A stretch of DNA of 41,095 nt from Mesorhizobium sp. (GTDB lineage Bacteria > Pseudomonadota > Alphaproteobacteria > Rhizobiales > Rhizobiaceae), in NCBI RefSeq assembly GCF_024509055.1, contig NZ_JANINM010000232.1, positions 1 to 41,095 of the forward strand, read 5' to 3'. The notes under the pieces were generated by a model. It was not told where the DNA came from. It saw only the letters and a list, made by a program, of their open reading frames with translations, and made no database searches. Every line of letters starts with the position of its first letter. The stretch's first letter is position 1. Below are positions 29,787-38,454 of the stretch, in pieces. A program made the translations under genes and the position numbers.

Positions 29787-30973
29787 CAGAAACCCGCAAG
29801 CCTTTGCTGGCCGCAGTCGGCGGCAGGGGTGGAAGCACACGGCCCCTCGGGCGGCGGCTGATGCACCCACACCTGGCGCAGCCTTGCCCGCTGGCGTCCA
29901 TACTGGAACAGCGAGCGCATGTAGCCCGTCGAAAAATCGTCGGCGCCGGCGGCCGCGAAGTCATTGCCTATGTAGGCAAGGTTGAATTTCAGGCCGTGGC
30001 GACGCGTGAAGTTGTAGGATTCAAAGATGGTGGTCCGCGTCTGGACCTTGACCAGGGTGCTGGCGCTGCGCGTGGCGATGGCCCTGGTGTCGCCGCGAAC
30101 GACCTGGAAGTCGTGATCGATCCTGTTGTTGATCAGGACATAGAGATGCACGGGCGGTCCCGGCAGGCTTCCGCCACGGAACAGGAACGCCTCCGGCAAG
30201 GTGAGGATCGGCGACGTCACGCCGCCGTCGACATGCATCTCCTGGAAATGGCGGCCATTGGCCTCCGCCTCGATGAGAACCGGCGGGAAGACGATCGGGA
30301 TGCTGGCGGACGCGGTGAGCACGTTGCGGAACAACTGAAGCGCCTGGGGCGTGCCGACCTCGGCGATCTTGCCCATGTTCCAGATGTTGGTCCGCTGCGT
30401 GTCGAGATTTGTGGTTATGACGAAGAGCATCCGTCCCTTGGCGCTCTCGGTCGCGATCGCCCGAAGCAGCTTGTCGTCGACATAGCGGTCGACAAGCTGC
30501 TTCAACCGGTTGTTTGCGAACGGCCCGGCGGTCGACAAGATGCTGAGCGGTCCCTGGCCTTCGACCAGGCTGGCGGCGATGCCACTGGTGTAGAGCTCCT
30601 TCAGCATCCCGTCATATTGCGGTCCGAGGAAGGCGAAGGGGGCAATCAGGGCGCCCGTGCTGACGCCCGACACGGCCGAGAAGCGAGGACGCGCGCCGGC
30701 CTCCGACAGGCCGGTGAGGACGCCGGCGCCGAACGCGCCGTCCGCACCTCCGCCCGAGAGCGCGAGATAGGAGATTTCCCCGTCGATGGCGACCGGCGGG
30801 CGGAGCTTCTGAAAGCGCGTGCCGGGATCGTCGGCGAAGTAGCGCAGGTCCGAGAGGTCCAGGACATTCGGCCTGGTTGCGTCAGCGGCGATGTAGGGCG
30901 TGCGTTGAAGGGTGCCGCAGCCGGCCAGGAACAGGGCTAGCCAGATAACGCACTGAAATCGACGAATAGCCAT
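29786..30973 (-). CDS. Patatin-like phospholipase, lipoprotein
   Basis: The 395-residue lipid hydrolase carries a lipoprotein signal peptide (lipobox LAGC, C19), so it acts at the membrane or in the periplasm. The patatin fold marks are the oxyanion loop SGGGADGAFGAG starting near residue 73, the nucleophile GVSTG at 103-107 (S105) and the catalytic Asp in VDGGV. The C-terminus is rich in Pro and Cys. GAGG lies 9 bp before the ATG. The downstream hypothetical overlaps its stop. The substrate is presumably phospholipid, but specificity cannot be read. Confidence 0.88.
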   Translation of the reverse strand: MAIRRFQCVIWLALFLAGCGTLQRTPYIAADATRPNVLDLSDLRYFADDPGTRFQKLRPPVAIDGEISYLALSGGGADGAFGAGVLTGLSEAGARPRFSAVSGVSTGALIAPFAFLGPQYDGMLKELYTSGIAASLVEGQGPLSILSTAGPFANNRLKQLVDRYVDDKLLRAIATESAKGRMLFVITTNLDTQRTNIWNMGKIAEVGTPQALQLFRNVLTASASIPIVFPPVLIEAEANGRHFQEMHVDGGVTSPILTLPEAFLFRGGSLPGPPVHLYVLINNRIDHDFQVVRGDTRAIATRSASTLVKVQTRTTIFESYNFTRRHGLKFNLAYIGNDFAAAGADDFSTGYMRSLFQYGRQRARLRQVWVHQPPPEGPCASTPAADCGQQRLAGF

Positions 30974-31049
30974 CGACGTTCGCCTCGCTGCTTCAACGCT
31001 TCTTGATTGTCCCCCGCATCACCGGGGAGGCAGATGAGTGGCTGGAGGC

Positions 31050-31081
31050 CGGCATCCCTGGCGTGGTGTCCAGGGATGCCG
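31050..31081. terminator. Strong hairpin after the pirin gene
   Basis: A perfect 12-bp stem, CGGCATCCCTGG and CCAGGGATGCCG, with an 8-nt loop lies 7 bp beyond the pirin stop codon. There is no T tract on either side, so it is either an imperfect terminator or a 3'-end stabilising structure. Confidence 0.55.
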
Positions 31082-31088
31082 ACACACC

Positions 31089-31952
31089 TCAACCATAGAG
31101 GTCCCGAACCTCGGCTATGCGCGCCTCGCCGGCCTCCAGCGCCGTCTTGGAGGTGTGCACCGAGTAGTAGCCGAGGACGAGGTCGTGCGGATGCGGCACC
31201 GCCGAGCCGAGCACGAAGGTCGCGCCCTCGGCGCCGGCGCGCAGCGGGATCGCCGCGTCGCTTCGGTCGAAGACGATCATGTCGCCGGCGCTGTAGACGC
31301 CATCGCCCGAAACGCTGCCGTGCGACACGGCGAGCCAGCCGACATCGTGGCCCGACGGCGTCTCGTAGACCCATTCCTCACCCGGCGCGAGCGTCACCAG
31401 GAGATAGTTCAGGCCACGGAACGAGCGCACGGGGCTCACCGCGCCGCCATAGGCTCCCACGACCAGCTTTGCCGGACCGACGGCCGGGATGTCCTTCGAC
31501 AGGACGAATTGCCATTCGGGCGAGCTCGCCTCGAGTTCGGCGGGCAAGGCGACCCAGAGCTGAAAACCCTTGAAGCGGCGCGAGGTGCCCGGCTGATACT
31601 CGTCGCCGTGCCAGATGCCGCTTCCGGCGCGCATCCATTCCACGCCGCCATAGTCGAGCAGGCCGGCGCCCCACTTGCCCTTGTCGAAGCGAAGATTGCC
31701 TTCGGTGAGCACAGTGACGGTGGCGAGGCCCGAATGCGGATGAATGTTCACCCCCCGGGCCATGGAGGATTCGGCGTCGACCCGATCGAGGAAGACGAAG
31801 GGCTTCAGATACTGGCCGAGATCGGACGGGCTCATCAGGCGCACGATCGGTCCGTTGCCCGAACCGCGTGTCCGGTCGATTACCTTGCGCTGGGCGATGG
31901 CAGACATTGAGGGGGCAGGCACTGAGGCCGCGATGGCAAGATTGCGTGACAT
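31089..31952 (-). CDS. Pirin family protein
   Basis: The 287-residue bicupin of the pirin family is an iron-binding protein; some members have quercetin dioxygenase activity. The N-terminal cupin has FVFLDRVD and the metal-binding NIHPHSGLAT. The segment GVEWMRAGSGIWHGDE is the second His/Glu-bearing signature of pirins. GGAG lies about 9-12 bp before the ATG. TTCGATAC sits directly upstream of the start codon, a possible half of the LysR-type motif seen at azoR. It probably forms part of the same electrophile/redox response as the doxX and azoR genes just upstream. Confidence 0.9.
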   Translation of the reverse strand: MSRNLAIAASVPAPSMSAIAQRKVIDRTRGSGNGPIVRLMSPSDLGQYLKPFVFLDRVDAESSMARGVNIHPHSGLATVTVLTEGNLRFDKGKWGAGLLDYGGVEWMRAGSGIWHGDEYQPGTSRRFKGFQLWVALPAELEASSPEWQFVLSKDIPAVGPAKLVVGAYGGAVSPVRSFRGLNYLLVTLAPGEEWVYETPSGHDVGWLAVSHGSVSGDGVYSAGDMIVFDRSDAAIPLRAGAEGATFVLGSAVPHPHDLVLGYYSVHTSKTALEAGEARIAEVRDLYG

Positions 31953-31994
31953 TGTTCGATACTCCGTTTGGATGGATTGATTGGTTGGATGCGG

Positions 31995-32378
31995 TTAGTT
32001 GGCGACAGGCTGCCCTTCCCGCCCGGCGGCCAGCGAACCCGCTCCGGTGGTGGCCAGAAGGAGGAAGCCGCCGGCAAGCCCGAGGTTCTTCATGAGATCC
32101 ATGGGCATCTGCAGGTGGACGACCAGTGCAGTCGCCACGCACCAGGCGGCGAGCAGCAGCCCGACGGCCCTGGGGCGGAAGCCGGCGACGACCGCGACGG
32201 CTCCAGCGACCTCGCAGAGGCCGGCCAGGTAACTGAGGAAGGTCGGCGCCGGCAGATGCAGGCTGCCCAGCAGCCCTGCGACACCGGAAGGATCGGCAAG
32301 CTTGCCCAGGCCCGAAACCACGAACAGGATGGCGAGCAGGACGCGCGCGATGAGTTTCAAAACATTGTCGGACATCAT
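31995..32378 (-). CDS. DoxX family membrane protein
   Basis: The 127-residue protein has four predicted helices (about 7-22, 48-66, 70-90, 98-115). RVLLAILFVVSGLGKLADP at the N-terminus is the DoxX signature. DoxX-like proteins often accompany redox enzymes such as azoreductases and pirins and may take part in thiol or quinone stress protection. GAGGAA precedes the tandem ATG codons. It is 18 bp downstream of azoR and clearly in operon with it. Confidence 0.88.
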   Translation of the reverse strand: MMSDNVLKLIARVLLAILFVVSGLGKLADPSGVAGLLGSLHLPAPTFLSYLAGLCEVAGAVAVVAGFRPRAVGLLLAAWCVATALVVHLQMPMDLMKNLGLAGGFLLLATTGAGSLAAGREGQPVAN

Positions 32379-32396
32379 TGTGTGTTCCTCTTCTTG

Positions 32397-33023
32397 TCAG
32401 GCCGCGAGTTTCTTCGGCGCTTCGAGTTGCTGGATCTGCGCGTGGGCGGCCGCGAGCGAGCGGTTGCGCTGCTCGTCGCCGAGCGCCACGCCTTCGGCGC
32501 GGATGAACTCGACGTTGGTGATGCCGAAGAAGTTGAAGATGACGCGCAGATAGCTTTCCTGATGGTCGAGCGCGGCCATGCCGGTCTCGGCGCCGTAGAA
32601 GCCGCCGCGCGACAAAGCCACGATCACGCGCTTGCCGCCCGCCAGGCCCTGCGGGCCCTTCTCGGTGTAACGGAAGGTGCGACCGGCCACGGCCAGACGA
32701 TCGAGCCAGGCTTTCAGTTGGCTGGGAATGCCGAAATTGTACATCGGCGCGCCGACCACCACGATGTCGGCGGCGAGGAACGCCTCGAGCGCCTCGTTGC
32801 CGGCCGCGACATCATCCGCCAGCGCCGCCGTTTCCGGTGCCGCGCCCTGGGCAGCCGCCAGATGACGGCCCGTCAGATGGCTTATCGCGTGGGTCGCAAG
32901 GTCGAGCCGCATGACTTCGATGCCTGGGTGGGCCGCCTGCTGGGCGGCAACGATTGCCTCGGAAAGCTGCCGGCTCACCGATACGGGGCCGAGGATGCTG
33001 GAGTCGACGTGGAGAAGTTTCAT
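32397..33023 (-). CDS. azoR: FMN-dependent NADH-azoreductase
   Basis: The 208-residue flavodoxin-like quinone/azo reductase uses FMN and NADH for two-electron reduction, which limits quinone stress. The N-terminus [18 protein letters not shown] is the FMN-phosphate loop, [20 protein letters not shown] carries the MYNFxxP motif, and SRGGFY is the second FMN contact. Length and order of motifs match AzoR. It is the first gene of a probable azoR-doxX-pirin operon, divergent from a LysR regulator 500 bp away, with a candidate operator about 65-95 bp upstream of the ATG. Confidence 0.94.
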   Translation of the reverse strand: MKLLHVDSSILGPVSVSRQLSEAIVAAQQAAHPGIEVMRLDLATHAISHLTGRHLAAAQGAAPETAALADDVAAGNEALEAFLAADIVVVGAPMYNFGIPSQLKAWLDRLAVAGRTFRYTEKGPQGLAGGKRVIVALSRGGFYGAETGMAALDHQESYLRVIFNFFGITNVEFIRAEGVALGDEQRNRSLAAAHAQIQQLEAPKKLAA

Positions 33024-33087
33024 GGTGCGAGTTCCTTCCGGTTTGGGGTTGCGATGACTGGAAGGATATGGACGGTAGATACATCGA

Positions 33088-33117
33088 GATAGCCAATATC
33101 AATCGATGCTATCTATC
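33088..33117 (+). promoter_or_regulatory. Putative LysR-type operator, site 2 (azoR promoter)
   Basis: GATAG, 3 bp, ATATCAATCGATGC and TATCTATC. It shares the spacing and 18 of 22 core bases with site 1. Its nearest edge is 65 bp upstream of the azoR start codon, a normal distance for a LysR activator site. Confidence 0.6.
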
Positions 33118-33302
33118 GTATTTACATATACATCAAATTGGCCGCTCGTGGCGCACGGGCGAAGCCATGCCGCGGGCGGTGCCGTTCGAGGCTGGCCGCA
33201 GGCGGCCCTGCATTTTGGGATCGGCTCCACCTGGCGCGGCCGCGAGTCGGCCGAAGCCGAGCCGCTCCAGGCATCTTCATCGCTTTGTTCCTTGGAAAAG
33301 AA

Positions 33303-33340
33303 GGAACCTCCGGTGGCGGGGGTGCTTCACCGGAGGTTCC
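33303..33340. terminator. Perfect 13-bp inverted repeat in the azoR/LysR spacer
   Basis: Arms GGAACCTCCGGTG (33303-33315) and CACCGGAGGTTCC (33328-33340) enclose 12 nt. Read on the minus strand the stem is followed by TTCTTTTCC, which looks like a terminator tail, yet no minus-strand gene lies before it. It could end a small RNA or be an attenuator-like element. Confidence 0.5.
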
Positions 33341-33372
33341 AGGATCGGCATGCCACGTGGAGGATGCCGACC

Positions 33373-33461
33373 CCTACTCCCGCTCCCTGAGTGGGTTCAT
33401 TGGAGAGGAGAGCTCGACCGGGGTGCCCGGGCATGGGGATGCCCGACGGAGTGAGAGTAGG
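33373..33461. ncRNA. Candidate structured RNA element upstream of the LysR gene
   Basis: An outer stem pairs 33373-33386 with 33448-33461 (12 of 14 positions). Inside it CGGGCAT-GGGG-ATGCCCG (33428-33445) is a perfect 7-bp hairpin with a GGGG loop. A further 7-bp pair (33345-33351 with 33364-33370) lies just before. No known RNA family was recognised. GC-rich DNA gives such pairings by chance, so the call is tentative. Confidence 0.3.
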
Positions 33462-33486
33462 CGTGACGAATGCATCGATGCAGTCC

Positions 33487-33508
33487 ATATTATTCGATAC
33501 AGACCATC
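33487..33508 (+). promoter_or_regulatory. Putative LysR-type operator, site 3 (LysR gene leader)
   Basis: ATATTATTCGATAC followed by AGACCATC. It matches site 1 at 19 of 22 bases but lacks the outer GATAG. It ends 14 bp before the LysR start codon and overlaps the approach to the ribosome site, which suggests autorepression. Confidence 0.55.
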
Positions 33509-33522
33509 GACGGAGAAGATAT

Positions 33523-34455
33523 ATGATTGAATCGATCACCCTCGATCAGATGCGGACGCTGGTCGCGGCCGTCGACGAAGGCAGCTTTTCAGCCGCGGGA
33601 CGCAAGATCGGACGGGCGCAATCGGTGGTCAGCCAGACGATCTCCGGGCTGGAGACGCAGCTCAAGGTGGTGCTGTTCCAGCGCGTCGGCCGCTACCCGG
33701 TTCCGACCGAGGCGGGCGCGGCGCTGGCGAACGAAGCGCGGGCGGTGCTGCGCCAGGCCGGCCAGTTCAAGGCGCGCGCAAGAGATCTGGCGAGCGGCAT
33801 CGAGCCCGAGATTTCCGTGGCAATCGACGTGATGTTCCCGATCGAGATCTTCACGTCCGCGGTGACTGACTTCGAAGCGGCTTTCCCCGACACGCAGTTG
33901 AGGGTCTATGTCGAGAGCCTCGGCTCGGTCATCCAACCCGTGCTCGAAAAGCGTTGCTCCGTCGCCGTATCGGGAGTCGCGCCGCTTTTCTCGCACGAAC
34001 TGGATATCGAGCGCCTCATGGCGCAGAAGCTGATCCTGGTCGCGGCTCCGACGCACCCCCTTGCGAAGTCGGCGACGACGCTGCTCAGGGAACAGCTTGC
34101 CGAGCACGTCCAGCTCGTGCTCACCGACAGGTCCAGTTTCTCCCAGGGCCGCCAGTTCGGCGTGATTGCGCCCAAGACCTGGCGCCTCGCGGATTTGGGC
34201 GCCAAGCACTCCTTCCTTCGGGCCGGGCTTGGCTGGGGCAGCATGCCGGTCTGGATGGTCCAGGCGGACCTTGCCGAAGGCAGGCTGGTCGAGCTTAACG
34301 CCGAGAGCGCGGTGTGGCCGGACGGCAACCAGATGACGGTCTATGCGCTGCACAGGCGCGACGCACCGCCCGGCCCCGCCGGCCGATGGCTGATCAAACG
34401 CCTGCGCGAACATGTGATGCGCTGCGCCGCCGACACCACGAACGCGGAACCGTAG
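33523..34455 (+). CDS. LysR family transcriptional regulator
   Basis: The 310-residue regulator has an N-terminal winged helix-turn-helix (about 4-62; LVAAVDEGSFSAAGRKIGRAQSVVSQ is split across the turn) and a substrate-binding effector domain (about 90-300). GGAGAAG lies 4-10 bp before the ATG at 33523; the longer open frame upstream crosses the operator and is rejected. It is divergent from azoR-doxX and the likely regulator of that operon. Shared motif copies at azoR, its own gene and the DUF680 gene support this. The inducer may be a quinone or related electrophile, by analogy with similarly placed regulators. Confidence 0.9.
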   Translation: MIESITLDQMRTLVAAVDEGSFSAAGRKIGRAQSVVSQTISGLETQLKVVLFQRVGRYPVPTEAGAALANEARAVLRQAGQFKARARDLASGIEPEISVAIDVMFPIEIFTSAVTDFEAAFPDTQLRVYVESLGSVIQPVLEKRCSVAVSGVAPLFSHELDIERLMAQKLILVAAPTHPLAKSATTLLREQLAEHVQLVLTDRSSFSQGRQFGVIAPKTWRLADLGAKHSFLRAGLGWGSMPVWMVQADLAEGRLVELNAESAVWPDGNQMTVYALHRRDAPPGPAGRWLIKRLREHVMRCAADTTNAEP

Positions 34456-34497
34456 CGCTGGTTGTCGCCTTGGATGTGGCCTGGTTATGTTGTCGCA

Positions 34498-34680
34498 ATG
34501 ACCCGTTCTCTATTTCCCTGCCCATGCTGCCGCTCGCTCGTCGTGAGTGAGCCCGGCAGCTACGAAATCTGCCCACAGTGCGGGTGGGAGGACGATCCCA
34601 TACAAGCCGCCGATCCTGATTACGCAGGTGGGGCAAACGAACTCAGTCTGAATCAATACCGGGACCGAAATTCAAACTGA
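34498..34680 (+). CDS. CPCC-family cysteine-rich small protein
   Basis: The 60-residue protein begins MTRSLFPCPCC and continues with EICPQCGWEDD, which matches the cysteine-rich CPCC family: two CxxC-like knuckles likely binding one zinc, followed by a short acidic helix region and a NQYR motif. The start at 34498 is the one that begins right before the conserved part; its ribosome site is weak. The function of the family is unknown. Confidence 0.75.
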   Translation: MTRSLFPCPCCRSLVVSEPGSYEICPQCGWEDDPIQAADPDYAGGANELSLNQYRDRNSN

Positions 34681-34789
34681 GACCTCGCAACGCGTCATTT
34701 CTCGCAAAAGCCGCCCTGCCCGGTCCCCGCATCAGCCTCCGCGCATCAAGATACGGAGCCTCGCTAGCCTGTCCACAGCTCAATTTCTA

Positions 34790-34807
34790 TACGTTACGTA
34801 ATAACAT
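34790..34807. promoter_or_regulatory. Zur-like box A
   Basis: TACGTTACGTAATAACAT. GTTA and TAAC form an inverted repeat around a 5-bp centre, extended outward with one mismatch per arm. Its reverse complement matches box B at 14 of 18 positions. It lies upstream of a COG0523 zinc GTPase, a typical Zur target. Confidence 0.5.
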
Positions 34808-34824
34808 ATTTTTCATTTGACGTA

Positions 34825-34842
34825 ATGTCATAACGTATCATA
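34825..34842. promoter_or_regulatory. Zur-like box B
   Basis: ATGTCATAACGTATCATA, 35 bp downstream of box A centre to centre. The paired sites before the zinc GTPase fit repression by Zur when zinc is plentiful. Confidence 0.5.
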
Positions 34843-34911
34843 TCCAGCGATCGACGATCGGGGATCGCGATGTTCGCCGGGGCGGCGGCGCTCGCCAGGA
34901 CTGAGGATGAC

Positions 34912-36124
<1,213 letters not shown>

Positions 36125-36129
<5 letters not shown>

Positions 36130-36261
36130 GCATGCCGGCAGCGAGCCCTATGTCGAGGCGCTGTCCAAGGAGGACGGCCCCGCTTCGACCTATGAGAAGA
36201 TGTTCCGCTACAATGTCGACCGGCCGACGCGATGGCGAAGCAGAACGTGGCGGTGAAATAG
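36125..36261 (+). pseudogene. Unrecognised gene fragment after the zinc GTPase
   Basis: In the +1 frame relative to the GTPase the DNA reads [18 protein letters not shown], then an ordinary-looking segment with TYEKMFRYNVDRPT. After a one-base shift it continues MAKQNVAVK and a stop. The residue mix looks like real protein, but there is no start codon of its own and a frameshift is needed. It may be the tail of a deleted gene. I do not recognise the family, and chance is possible. Confidence 0.3.
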
Positions 36262-36419
36262 GCCGGCGGCAGCGCGAGCTATCGCCTTCGCCTGAAAGAA
36301 AGGCCGCGCGGAAGGGGCATTCCGCGCGGCGAGCGCAACCGGATCGCCGGCTGCGCCGCCTTCCGACGTATGTCTCTCCAAGTCCGATCAGGGCTGTCGG
36401 TACGCGGCGGCTCGATCGA

Positions 36420-36596
36420 TCAATGCCTCGATTTCAGAAACCGGGCTTCCCGCAGCAGCGAGTTACGATCGTGCCCGACCTCCTTTATCAACTCGAAGGC
36501 CTCGGCCTCCGACATTCCTGCCTTTTCCTTCAACAGGGCGACCAACTGCTTGTCATCGGTCCGGACCTGTGAGCCATCGCCAGCATGTTCTCTCAT
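36420..36596 (-). CDS. Small hypothetical protein, 58 residues
   Basis: The ATG at 36596 follows GGAGGA with 8 bp spacing, an excellent ribosome site. The product starts MREHAGDGSQVRTDDKQ and continues with a helix-turn-helix-like charged segment (KEKAGMSEAEAFELIKEVG), ending in LREARFLKSRH. It vaguely resembles small DUF3606-type proteins, but I would not name it. It heads a run of minus-strand stress-type genes. Confidence 0.6.
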   Translation of the reverse strand: MREHAGDGSQVRTDDKQLVALLKEKAGMSEAEAFELIKEVGHDRNSLLREARFLKSRH

Positions 36597-36720
36597 ATGC
36601 CGATCCTCCGAGGGCTAAACCACGAGGGCGGCTGAACGTTTCATCAAATGTCGGTGTCCGGGCGCGAAATGGCGCTGGCCGCCATGACGGCCAATGACAG
36701 GCATTGCCTCGGGCCGCGGC

Positions 36721-37311
36721 TCAGGACGGGCGCTTGTGCTTCCGCAATCGGAAGCCGAGCCCGATATAGATGCAGCCAAAGAAGATCGCGAACCATCCGA
36801 TCAGCCCGACAAAAGCCAGCGCGCCGGCGCCCGGCCGGACAAACATGAATATGCCGAAGGCGAGCGACAGGACGCCGCTCAGGCCGAGCAGCCATTCGCC
36901 GTCGACTTCCTTGCGCAGCCGGATCGCGCCCCAGATCTGGAGCAGGCCGATGGCGATCGCCCAGCCGGCGATGAACATGAGCAGCACCAGCGCGGTCATG
37001 CCCGGCCAGATGAAGGCAGACAGGCCGGCGAGAATGCCGGCAACGCCGATGACGGCGAGCCACCAGCGCGACGCCATTTCGCCGCCCTTGCCAGCGATCG
37101 CCACCCACAGGGCGAGCAGACCGTCGGCGAATGCGTAGATGCCCCACAGGAAGACCAGGGTCAGCAGGGTCAGGCCCGGCACGATGAAGGTCAGCAGTCC
37201 GAAGGCGATTGCGGCCACGCCGCGCAGCACCAGCAGCCACCAGTTGTCGGCTAGGTCACGCAGCACGGACCCAAGGGATGGAGAACCGGAATGCGCTGAT
37301 GTGCTGGACAT
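36721..37311 (-). CDS. HdeD family acid-resistance membrane protein
   Basis: The 196-residue protein has six predicted helices arranged as pairs (DUF308/HdeD repeats), for example NWWLLVLRGVAAIAFGLLTF and the later WLAVIGVAGILAGLSAFIWP. The C-terminus is basic (RLRKHKRPS). HdeD-like proteins protect against acid and other envelope stress by an unknown mechanism. GGGAGG lies 6-11 bp before the ATG, fixing the start over an in-frame ATG seven codons upstream. A 44-bp dispersed repeat lies about 75 bp upstream. Confidence 0.88.
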   Translation of the reverse strand: MSSTSAHSGSPSLGSVLRDLADNWWLLVLRGVAAIAFGLLTFIVPGLTLLTLVFLWGIYAFADGLLALWVAIAGKGGEMASRWWLAVIGVAGILAGLSAFIWPGMTALVLLMFIAGWAIAIGLLQIWGAIRLRKEVDGEWLLGLSGVLSLAFGIFMFVRPGAGALAFVGLIGWFAIFFGCIYIGLGFRLRKHKRPS

Positions 37312-37385
37312 TTGTACCTCCCGTAGAGCCAAGAGCGTTTCAGCGTTTCAGGGAACGCCGAACCCCTCTACCTCTTTGTTTTTGT

Positions 37386-37429
37386 GCAATTCCGAACGGA
37401 AAACCGTTTCACACTTTTCCTGGAATTGC
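37386..37429. repeat. 44-bp dispersed palindromic repeat, copy B
   Basis: It has the same GCAATTCC and GGAATTGC ends as copy A at 14657-14700 and differs from it at 5 of 44 positions, four of them clustered in the centre. It lies between the HdeD gene and the DUF1269 gene. Confidence 0.75.
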
Positions 37430-37488
37430 CCTAGCTTGAACTCGATTTTTCCCCGAACTGCCCACCAGGCCAGGACGCCCGCAAGGCA

Positions 37489-37513
37489 CCCGTCCCGGCA
37501 GTGCCGGGACGGG
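37489..37513. terminator. GC-rich hairpin after the DUF1269 gene
   Basis: A perfect 11-bp stem, CCCGTCCCGGC and GCCGGGACGGG, with a 3-nt loop lies 9 bp beyond the DUF1269 stop codon. It has no T tract. It probably ends or stabilises the upstream transcript. Confidence 0.55.
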
Positions 37514-37522
37514 GTCGCCAGT

Positions 37523-37972
37523 TCAGGCGGCCTGGCGGAAGATATGGCCGCCGTTGCGGGCAACGATGTCGTCGATGGCCTGCGTGCTGCCTTCGTCCGC
37601 CTCGACGATCAGCGCGGTCATGCCGGGCCGCATCTGCGTGGTGACGGAATCGACGAAGTCGTCGTCGAGCGTGGACATGATCGCATCGCCGCTGACCCCG
37701 GTGAGCGCGCCGATAGCCGCGCCGAGGGCCATGCCCGGGGCGCCGCCGAGCAATCCGATCAGCGCGCCGGTGCCGGTGCCGACGGCGGTGTTGAACAGAG
37801 GGCGCTCCTTGCTCTCCAGCAGCGAGACGTTGCCGCGGTCGTCCTTCTTCACCATCAGGCCCGCCTTGACGTTGAAGCTGCTGCCGGCGTCCTGCAGTCT
37901 CTTGACGGCGCCCGCCACGTCATAGGCGGAATTCATGTCGCTGAACGTCGCTACGATAATGCGGTCGGCCAT
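37523..37972 (-). CDS. DUF1269 family protein
   Basis: The 149-residue protein begins MADRIIVATFSDMNSAYDVA and has a central glycine-rich hydrophobic hairpin (GTGTGALIGLLGGAPGMALGAAIGALTG, interrupted here only for length), followed by an acidic C-terminal half with ALIVEADEGS. This is the DUF1269 pattern, a stress-associated protein of unknown function, likely membrane-associated through the hairpin. GGAGGATG lies before the ATG with good spacing. Confidence 0.85.
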   Translation of the reverse strand: MADRIIVATFSDMNSAYDVAGAVKRLQDAGSSFNVKAGLMVKKDDRGNVSLLESKERPLFNTAVGTGTGALIGLLGGAPGMALGAAIGALTGVSGDAIMSTLDDDFVDSVTTQMRPGMTALIVEADEGSTQAIDDIVARNGGHIFRQAA

Positions 37973-38034
37973 GTCTTCATCCTCCTTGGAACAGGGCTGG
38001 GAAAGTTGGGATCACGCTCAAGGGCGAGCGGAAG

Positions 38035-38427
38035 TCAGTGCGCGTATTCGAAGGGCGGCATCGCCTTGATGATATCCTTCGTCGCGCCCGGCAGGACGAA
38101 CTTGCCGTCGACCTGCTTGAACTGGCTGACGGGAATGGCGACGTCGTGCTTGCCGACGCCGAGGAAGCCGCCCGTCGCGATGATGGCGTAGGACAGCGCC
38201 TTGTCGGGGGCGACGATGACGTCGTCCACGTTCCCGATCACTTCGGACTTCTCGTTGAATACGGGCTTGCCAAGGATCTGACGCTTGGTGCTCCATCCTG
38301 TGGCGACATTGCGCAGCTCCAGCGTGGCGACGCCGAGCGTGGTCGAACCGGCGACCTCGGTCTGGGCCGCGCCGGCGCCAAGCACGGACGCGACCAGGAT
38401 GACGGCTGACAAAAGCAAACGATACAT
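38035..38427 (-). CDS. Secreted PRC-barrel domain protein
   Basis: The 130-residue protein has a signal peptide (about 1-21) and a PRC-barrel domain: ILGKPVFNEKSEVIGNVDDVIV, then ALSYAIIATGGFLGVGKHDVAIPVSQF, split here around the turn. Secreted PRC-barrels in Rhizobiales are periplasmic and of unknown role. GGGAG is 6-10 bp before the ATG at 38427. It lies between the DUF1269 gene and the coiled-coil gene, probably in one cotranscribed stress set. Confidence 0.85.
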   Translation of the reverse strand: MYRLLLSAVILVASVLGAGAAQTEVAGSTTLGVATLELRNVATGWSTKRQILGKPVFNEKSEVIGNVDDVIVAPDKALSYAIIATGGFLGVGKHDVAIPVSQFKQVDGKFVLPGATKDIIKAMPPFEYAH

Positions 38428-38454
38428 TGCGAACTCCCGATATCTCGGCAATGC

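Larger units (their letters stand above)
33024..33522. other. Divergent azoR/LysR control region
   Basis: In this 499-bp intergenic region both ends carry a LysR-type motif (33088-33117 and 33487-33508). The middle, from about 33130 to 33300, is GC-rich and without recognised structure, and 33303-33461 folds into a series of hairpins described separately. No protein-coding gene is supportable. Confidence 0.5.
34681..34911. other. Intergenic control region of the zinc GTPase gene
   Basis: The stretch 34780-34850 is markedly AT-rich. It carries two Zur-like palindromes, described separately, and the probable promoter. No other feature was recognised. Confidence 0.5.

Noticed and set aside
36597..36660. 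EcfG-type stress promoter (GGAAC, 16-17 bp, CGTT) before the 58-residue gene
   Set aside because: On the minus strand GGACA-N16-CGTT is present, but the -35 part has two mismatches; other genes of the stress cluster show no such promoter.
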